Shown: piece after piece, positions 20,936 to 25,564 of the stretch
Layout of the letters: each line of letters opens with the position of its first letter
Position numbering within the stretch: position 1 is the stretch's first letter
Source of the DNA: JBBTVO01 sp038058335
GTDB lineage: Bacteria; Patescibacteriota; Microgenomatia; Levybacterales; UBA12049
Direction: 5' to 3'
DNA: 25,564 nucleotides
Assembly (NCBI GenBank): GCA_038058335.1
Contig: JBBUBI010000068.1
Coordinates: 1-25,564, forward strand
Program-made: the position numbers and the translations under genes
Notes under the pieces: generated by a model
What the model was told of the DNA's origin: nothing
Seen by the model: only the letters and a program-made list of their open reading frames with translations
Databases searched by the model: none

Positions 20936-22378
20936 ATGGGCATATTCAAGAAGTTATCAGACGATAAATTTAATTTCAGACTCCTTCTGATTTGGGTTGT
21001 TATATTATCAATTCTTTACTCTCTGCTTTCCATTCTAAGACACATGCACTTTGAATCAGGAGGGTTTGATTTAGGACTTTATGATCAAACGATCTGGAAA
21101 TATTCCCAGTTCATTTCTCCTTATAACACTATCAAGGAACGGTTTGCTTTAGGCGACCATCTAAATCTTACCCTTCCCCTTCTTGCTCCTCTATTCTGGC
21201 TCTGGGAAGATGTTAAGATTCTTCTAATTTTTCAAGCAGTTTTTATCTCAATCTCTACAATACCCATATATTTACTTTCAAGAATAAGAAAATTTAATCC
21301 GTTTACTTCACTTTGCGTAAGCTTTATCTACAGCACTTTTTGTGGAATACAATTTGCAATTTATTTCGATTTTCATCCAATTGTTATCGGCGTAGGACTT
21401 CTTGCTTGGCTTATCTATTTTTTAGAATCGAAAAAGAAAAAATTATTTATTATTACTCTAATCTTAGTTCTTTTAACACAGGAGGACATGGGATTTGCCC
21501 TCGCAGGATTAGGTTTTATATATTTATTAAAGAAAGACTATCGTAGAATCGCAGTTCTTTTTATCACCCTTGGTATTTTTTCAAGCCTAATAGGAATAAA
21601 GATCATTGGATTTCTGTCACCGGTTGGATTTGAATATACACCTAATATTTCCCACAATCCCTTGCAAATTATTAAAGAATTATTCAATGATCCACAAAAA
21701 ATACAGACATGGGTTTATTCCTTAGGATGGTTTTCTTTTTTACCTATTTTTTCCTTAGGCTCAATTGCTGCAGTTACCGCGAATCTTTCTCAATTTTTTG
21801 TTACCGGTCCAGAGTTTTCAAGAATGTGGAGCCCATTTACACACCATCGAGCAATTCTTGCGATATTTTTATTCCTAGGTACCTTAGAAACATTAGGTGT
21901 TATAAAAAGATTAAATAAAAAATATCTTAACCTAAATTTAATTGTATTCTTATTACTTTTAAGTGTCTTATCGCAGCAATATATTTTCCATTTTCCACTT
22001 AATAAACTTTCAAAGTCCGATTATTGGAAAAGTGAGACTTGGATGACAGATAATGAAAAGCTGTTTGACGAGATCCCAAAAGACACAAGTGTTGTAGCTG
22101 CTCAAAATCTTATTCCTCATTTATCGCATAGGAAAGAGATATATATCGCTTATCCAAGACTTAAAGATATAAACGGGGTATGTAAAAGTTGTTGGTGGCT
22201 TGAGTATGCAGGCAAACCTGACTATATGGTCCTGGATCTTCATCCAAACCAAACACTAACTCAACTTCTAGAATCTGATGAAAATTTTCAAAGTGCTGTA
22301 AGAAATATGGAAAAAACAAAAAAAATATCAAAAATAAAAAATATTAATAACGCGTATCTATATAAAATCAACTATTAA
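20936..22378 (+). CDS. DUF2079 family polytopic membrane protein
   Basis: 480-residue integral membrane protein with the DUF2079 hallmark FDLGLYDQ (44-51) after the first membrane helix. About eight to nine membrane helices follow, up to about residue 350 (for example LIFQAVFISISTIPIYLL, FIITLILVLLTQEDMGFALA). A C-terminal soluble domain of about 130 residues (ETWMTDNEKLFDEIPKDTSV onward) closes the protein. DUF2079 proteins resemble GT-C type glycosyltransferases in layout and are thought to act on lipid-linked sugars, but their reaction is not established. It is the first gene of a tight run: tatD starts 2 nt later, then a GT2 and an ArnT-like glycosyltransferase, which supports an envelope glycan role. 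Confidence 0.85.
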   Translation: MGIFKKLSDDKFNFRLLLIWVVILSILYSLLSILRHMHFESGGFDLGLYDQTIWKYSQFISPYNTIKERFALGDHLNLTLPLLAPLFWLWEDVKILLIFQAVFISISTIPIYLLSRIRKFNPFTSLCVSFIYSTFCGIQFAIYFDFHPIVIGVGLLAWLIYFLESKKKKLFIITLILVLLTQEDMGFALAGLGFIYLLKKDYRRIAVLFITLGIFSSLIGIKIIGFLSPVGFEYTPNISHNPLQIIKELFNDPQKIQTWVYSLGWFSFLPIFSLGSIAAVTANLSQFFVTGPEFSRMWSPFTHHRAILAIFLFLGTLETLGVIKRLNKKYLNLNLIVFLLLLSVLSQQYIFHFPLNKLSKSDYWKSETWMTDNEKLFDEIPKDTSVVAAQNLIPHLSHRKEIYIAYPRLKDINGVCKSCWWLEYAGKPDYMVLDLHPNQTLTQLLESDENFQSAVRNMEKTKKISKIKNINNAYLYKINY

Positions 22379-22380
22379 TC

Positions 22381-23196
22381 ATGACTGACGTACATTGTCA
22401 TTTGAATTTCCATTCATTCGAAAAAGACTATGACGAAGTCATAAAAGATGCTTTCGATAAAGGTGTTGAAAAAATAATAAATGTCGGAACTCAAATTGAT
22501 TCAAGTGAACACGCTATTGGGCTTGCAAGAAAATATGAAAATCTTTATGCAATAGTCGGAGTTCATCCTCATCATGCGGATAAACTTGATCCTTCGACAA
22601 GCTCAGGACAGGGTTGGATAGAAAAGCTTGAAGAACTTGCCAAGAAACCAAAAGTTGTAGGAATCGGCGAATGCGGACTTGACTATTATAGCTATAAATC
22701 AAACGGAATCGTAGATCCCAAATTACAAAAAGAAGTTTTTGTCAAACAAGTTGAATTATCTCTGAGACTTAAACTTCCTCTTCAAATCCACAACCGTCAC
22801 GCAGGAAAAGAAATCATTGAAATTCTAAATCACTACGAATCAGAGCTGCTAAACCCTCCGGGAATGTTCCATTGTATGTCTGGCAATTTGGATTTTCTAA
22901 AGCAGGCCTTAAGTCTTGGATTTTATCTTGGTTTTGACGGCAATATTACCTATAAAGGGGTTGCTCCTGGAGAAGATACGACTCTTTCGGATCTTGTAAA
23001 AGCAACTCCGCTTGATCGAATACTTACGGAAACCGACAGCCCTTATCTTACCCCTGAGCCTCATCGTGGTAGTAGAAATATTCCAAGCTATGTTATAATT
23101 ACTGGGCAATTTATAGCTGAGTTAAAAAACGTAACTTTTGAAAAAATAGAGGAACAAACCACTCTTAACGCGCACAATTTATTTAATTTAAAATGA
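22381..23196 (+). CDS. tatD: TatD family metal-dependent DNase
   Basis: 271-residue TatD-type hydrolase (TIM-barrel amidohydrolase superfamily, divalent-metal deoxyribonuclease). Motifs in order: DVHCHL (3-8), VGVHPHHA (59-66), GIGECGLDYY, LPLQIHNRHA, FHCMSG, and ETDSPYLTPEP with the late metal-binding Asp. Catalytic residues look complete. Residues 70-78 (DPSTSSGQG) are an insertion in the loop after GVHPHHADKL. It is encoded by a dispersed DNA repeat (22591-22613) whose core recurs in the intergenic region at 17669-17684. It starts 2 nt after the DUF2079 gene, and its TGA stop overlaps the next ATG (ATGA). Confidence 0.95.
   Translation: MTDVHCHLNFHSFEKDYDEVIKDAFDKGVEKIINVGTQIDSSEHAIGLARKYENLYAIVGVHPHHADKLDPSTSSGQGWIEKLEELAKKPKVVGIGECGLDYYSYKSNGIVDPKLQKEVFVKQVELSLRLKLPLQIHNRHAGKEIIEILNHYESELLNPPGMFHCMSGNLDFLKQALSLGFYLGFDGNITYKGVAPGEDTTLSDLVKATPLDRILTETDSPYLTPEPHRGSRNIPSYVIITGQFIAELKNVTFEKIEEQTTLNAHNLFNLK
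22591..22613. repeat. Dispersed repeat inserted in tatD
   Basis: CCTTCGACAAGCTCAGGA followed by CAGGG. Its TTCGACAAGCTCAGG core matches the reverse complement of 17669-17684. In tatD it is read in frame as PSTSSGQG without disrupting catalytic motifs. Confidence 0.75.
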
Positions 23197-24686
23197 CTAT
23201 TTTTTTTTCTCGAATTTTTACCAAATACCCCATTAAAACAAGAAGGCTTCTGGAAATTTTCCCCGGTTTGTTCTCCTGGACGCTAATTCTTTTTCCTGTT
23301 TGGGGATCTTTAGTTATCCCCTACACCGTTGCCTATTTTATTTTATTTTTTGATGTTTACTGGCTATACAAGTCATTTTCCGTTGCAGCTACTTCATTCA
23401 ATGCATCGAATAAAATTAAAAAGGCGGAAAGAGAAGATTGGCTTGTGAAAGCATCAAATTTTTCTGATTTTAAGAAAGTAAAACATGTAGTGGTTATCCC
23501 CAACTTTAAAGAGACTGGTGATAAATTAAGGCTCACGCTTCAGGCTATAGCCGAGCAAACATTTCCCGCAAATAGAATTTATGTCGCTCTTGCAATGGAA
23601 GCAAGAGAGGAGAATGGATCAGAAAAAGCAAGCATTTTAATAAAAGAATTTGAGAATATTTTCGGAGGAATTTTTGCAACTTTTCATCCTGATATCGACG
23701 GCGAGGTCAAGGGAAAGTCATCAAACCAAGCATTTGCAGGTAAGAAAGCTTATGCAAGATGGATAGAAAGCGGCGTGATGGATATAGATTTTGCTACTAT
23801 TTCTTCAGTTGATGCAGATTCGATATTTGATAAACAATATTTTTCCTATCTCGCGCATAGTTTTCTAAAGGATGAAAAAAGATACAACAAATTCTGGCAG
23901 TCAGCGAATGTAAACTATAATAACTTCTGGAAAGTTCCTGCACCAACAAGGGTCATTGCCTTCTTTGGAAGCGTTTGGCGAATGGCTGTTTTGGTACAAA
24001 AAGATAAACTTATTTCAAACTCCACATACTCATTGTCATTTAAACTGTTGAAGAATGTTGATTTTTGGGACACGGACGTAATTCCGGAAGATTACAGAAT
24101 CTTTTTCAAGGCTTACTTCATGAATAAAGGAAATATTTGGGTTGAGCCGATTTTCTTAAAAACATCAATGGATGCACCTCTTTCTAAGGGCTTTTGGAAA
24201 AGCATAAGAAATAAATATGATCAGGAAAGAAGATGGTCATGGGGAGTATCTGATGATCCATTGTTTATAAAATGGTGGCTTACTGTCCCCGATGTTCCAT
24301 TTGTACGAAAAACACTGATGCTATACAATGTTTTTGTGGACCATTTCTTATGGCCAGTTAACTGGTTCATTATCACCATAGCCGCAAACATAATTACTTT
24401 CATAAATCCTGTTTTTTCAAGAACCACTCTTGGGTACAGGCTTCCAAGCATGGCAGGTGCGATCTTGACAGCATGCATGTTCGCACTTCTCATGCTGGTC
24501 GTTGTTGATTTTAGATCAAGACCAAGACATCCCTCCAGAGGAAGAGTAAGGGAATTTTTGTTCCCGCTTGAATTCGTACTTCTTCCTCTAATTGGGTTTT
24601 TCCTAAATGCCCTTCCTGCTCTTATTTCCCACACTCAACTTATGCTTGGCAAGAGAATGGAATATAAAGTAACTGAGAAAATATGA
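23193..24686 (+). CDS. Membrane-bound family 2 glycosyltransferase
   Basis: 497-residue processive-type GT2. Two membrane helices (about 28-58) precede a cytosolic GT-A domain that opens HVVVIPNFKETGDKLRLTLQ (98-117). It has the DXD metal/nucleotide-sugar motif DAD (207-209), an ED acidic pair (299-300) for the general base region, and QERRW (344-348), the Q-x-x-R-W signature of cellulose/hyaluronan synthase-like enzymes. Three to four membrane helices follow (about 380-475). The residue pattern suggests a functional polymerising or lipid-linked glycosyltransferase. The sugar cannot be predicted. Its ATG overlaps the tatD stop as ATGA. It ends in TGA within a 7-bp inverted repeat. Confidence 0.9.
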   Translation: MTIFFSRIFTKYPIKTRRLLEIFPGLFSWTLILFPVWGSLVIPYTVAYFILFFDVYWLYKSFSVAATSFNASNKIKKAEREDWLVKASNFSDFKKVKHVVVIPNFKETGDKLRLTLQAIAEQTFPANRIYVALAMEAREENGSEKASILIKEFENIFGGIFATFHPDIDGEVKGKSSNQAFAGKKAYARWIESGVMDIDFATISSVDADSIFDKQYFSYLAHSFLKDEKRYNKFWQSANVNYNNFWKVPAPTRVIAFFGSVWRMAVLVQKDKLISNSTYSLSFKLLKNVDFWDTDVIPEDYRIFFKAYFMNKGNIWVEPIFLKTSMDAPLSKGFWKSIRNKYDQERRWSWGVSDDPLFIKWWLTVPDVPFVRKTLMLYNVFVDHFLWPVNWFIITIAANIITFINPVFSRTTLGYRLPSMAGAILTACMFALLMLVVVDFRSRPRHPSRGRVREFLFPLEFVLLPLIGFFLNALPALISHTQLMLGKRMEYKVTEKI

Positions 24687-24710
24687 CCCGTTAGATAAAC
24701 TCAGGGTCAT
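24683..24710. repeat. Inverted repeat at the end of the GT2 gene
   Basis: ATGACCC (24683-24689) pairs perfectly with GGGTCAT (24704-24710) around a 14-nt loop. The stem includes the TGA stop codon. No T run follows, so it is a weak terminator at best, possibly an mRNA-stabilising hairpin between two co-transcribed genes. Confidence 0.4.
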
Positions 24711-24728
24711 GCTGAATAAATTGAATGT

Positions 24729-25564
24729 ATGACGCTTATTGATAAACTAGAAAAAAGCAGAGATTTTTGGTTTCTTCTCATAACCTCTTTTGTTTTTTTT
24801 CTGCTCAGACTCCCATCGCTTTTTGAGCCTTACTGGTATGGAGATGAGGGCATATACCAAACTCTAGGAAGCGCGATAAGGCACGGAAGGATACTTTATG
24901 AAGGCGCATGGGACAACAAGCCTCCGCTTCTTTATATAGTATATGCGATCTTCAACGGTGATCAATTTTATGTAAGAGCGTTGTCTCTTATATTTGGCTT
25001 GTTCTCGGTCACTGCGTTCTATTTTTTGGCAAAAAAACTTTTTGGAGAAAATAAAGAGCAAAGCAAGATCGCAATGTGGAGCGCTGGCATTTTTGCTTTT
25101 CTTTTTGCGATTCCCTTTATGGAAGGTAACATCGCAAATTCAGAAAACTTCATGCTTCTTCTTATTATATTTTCAGGATTTTTGATTTTGAGTGAAAAAT
25201 TAAACCCAAAAATTTTGTTGATATCAGGTCTTATTTTGGGAATCGCATTTCTTTTTAAAATTGTAGCAATTTTTGATTTCACGGCTTTTGCTGTTTTTAT
25301 AATAATATCTAAAATTGATCTGCCTAAGAGAGATTTATTGAATTTAAATTTATTGAAAAAAATATTTAATCTTCTGGCTCCATTTGTTTTAGGATTTGCA
25401 ATTCCCATACTTATCACGGCATTCTTTTTCATCGGTCCTCAATTTAAATATTTCTTTCAGGCTACATTTTTGCAAAACGTAGGATATGTCGGATGGGGCA
25501 ATAAGCTTATTATTCCGCAGGGGTATATGATCCTGAAATTGATTCTTCTTGCTGGTTTCACAAC
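24729..25564 (+). CDS. ArnT/PMT-like glycosyltransferase (GT-C), 3' end missing
   Basis: Partial gene, open to the window edge; 278 complete codons are present. The N-terminus is typical of the ArnT/PMT/GT83 superfamily. A first membrane helix (about 12-29) is followed at once by EPYWYGDEGIYQTLGSAIRH with the catalytic-type acidic pair DE (39-40), then GRILYEGAWDNKPPLLYIVY (53-72), which is the family's G-x-x-x-Y-x-x-x-W-D-x-K-P-P pattern. Further hydrophobic helices lie at about 80-97, 113-130, 136-152, 157-190 and 220-245. Such enzymes move a sugar from a polyprenyl-phosphate donor to a lipid or protein outside the membrane. It lies 42 nt after the GT2 gene on the same strand, so it probably belongs to the same operon. 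Acceptor and sugar are unknown. Confidence 0.9.
   Translation, partial: MTLIDKLEKSRDFWFLLITSFVFFLLRLPSLFEPYWYGDEGIYQTLGSAIRHGRILYEGAWDNKPPLLYIVYAIFNGDQFYVRALSLIFGLFSVTAFYFLAKKLFGENKEQSKIAMWSAGIFAFLFAIPFMEGNIANSENFMLLLIIFSGFLILSEKLNPKILLISGLILGIAFLFKIVAIFDFTAFAVFIIISKIDLPKRDLLNLNLLKKIFNLLAPFVLGFAIPILITAFFFIGPQFKYFFQATFLQNVGYVGWGNKLIIPQGYMILKLILLAGFT

Noticed and set aside
24221..24634. A 137-codon minus-strand ORF
   Set aside because: It lies inside the GT2 gene, whose frame carries catalytic motifs and membrane helices.
24684..24686. UGA as a sense codon (code 25, Gracilibacteria/SR1)
   Set aside because: UGA ends both tatD (overlapping the next ATG) and the GT2 gene at family-typical lengths, and no conserved frame needs UGA readthrough.
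25019..25432. A 137-codon minus-strand ORF at the right edge
   Set aside because: Antisense to the ArnT/PMT-like gene, which has a clear family N-terminus and stays open to the window end; the antisense product is Lys/Ile-rich without a pattern.
1..25564. tRNA, rRNA, riboswitch, integrase or transposase genes
   Set aside because: None was recognised by eye on either strand; a covariance-model scan would be needed to exclude small RNAs in the few gaps.

Overview
The window looks like a fragment of a Candidate Phyla Radiation (Patescibacteria) genome, most likely Microgenomates-like. The reasons are AT-rich DNA, compact genes with 1-4 nt spacings or overlaps, small single-pass membrane proteins with Pro/Thr stalks, a zinc-finger-less DnaJ, a shortened HrcA, and start codons placed almost directly after -10 boxes. 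UGA is used as a stop (tatD and the GT2 gene), so the code is standard and Gracilibacteria/SR1 is unlikely. The lineage is inferred from style, not from a marker phylogeny.

Layout. 1-1814: an unrecognised 367-aa gene, then a hicB-hicA toxin-antitoxin pair. The pair sits between two diverged copies of the 3' end of a Clp-type ATPase gene: a remnant at about 1210-1299 and the live gene's end at 1801-1884. 1801-17530 is one long minus-strand block. Read 5' to 3' it holds hrcA, grpE, dnaK, an unknown 314-aa protein, dnaJ, a VirB2-like and a VirB6-like membrane protein, a soluble ClpC-like ATPase, a membrane-anchored I9-like propeptide protein, a membrane-anchored subtilisin, a small membrane protein, and a membrane-anchored degenerate Clp ATPase. 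The hrcA end has a clear TTGACA-17-TATATT promoter overlapped by a CIRCE operator, so at least the chaperone part should be heat-inducible and HrcA-repressed. 17531-17786 is a mosaic of short palindromic and tandem repeats. 17787-20354 (+) carries two small membrane proteins and metG. A GNAT acetyltransferase (-) overlaps metG tail to tail. 20936-25564 (+) is a tight run of a DUF2079 membrane protein, tatD, a membrane GT2 glycosyltransferase and an ArnT/PMT-like glycosyltransferase cut by the window edge.

How the genes may work together: the minus-strand block groups cytosolic folding (HrcA/GrpE/DnaK/DnaJ), AAA+ remodelling (two Clp-like ATPases, neither with a visible ClpP-binding loop), and extracytoplasmic proteolysis (subtilisin plus a separate membrane-tethered copy of its propeptide). 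I read this as a candidate envelope and protein quality-control locus. The most unusual parts are the membrane Clp-like protein that has lost NBD1 catalytic residues and its pore loops, the stand-alone propeptide overlapping the protease gene, and the hicBA cassette flanked by duplicated clp 3' ends. No tRNA, rRNA, CRISPR array, integrase or transposase was seen.
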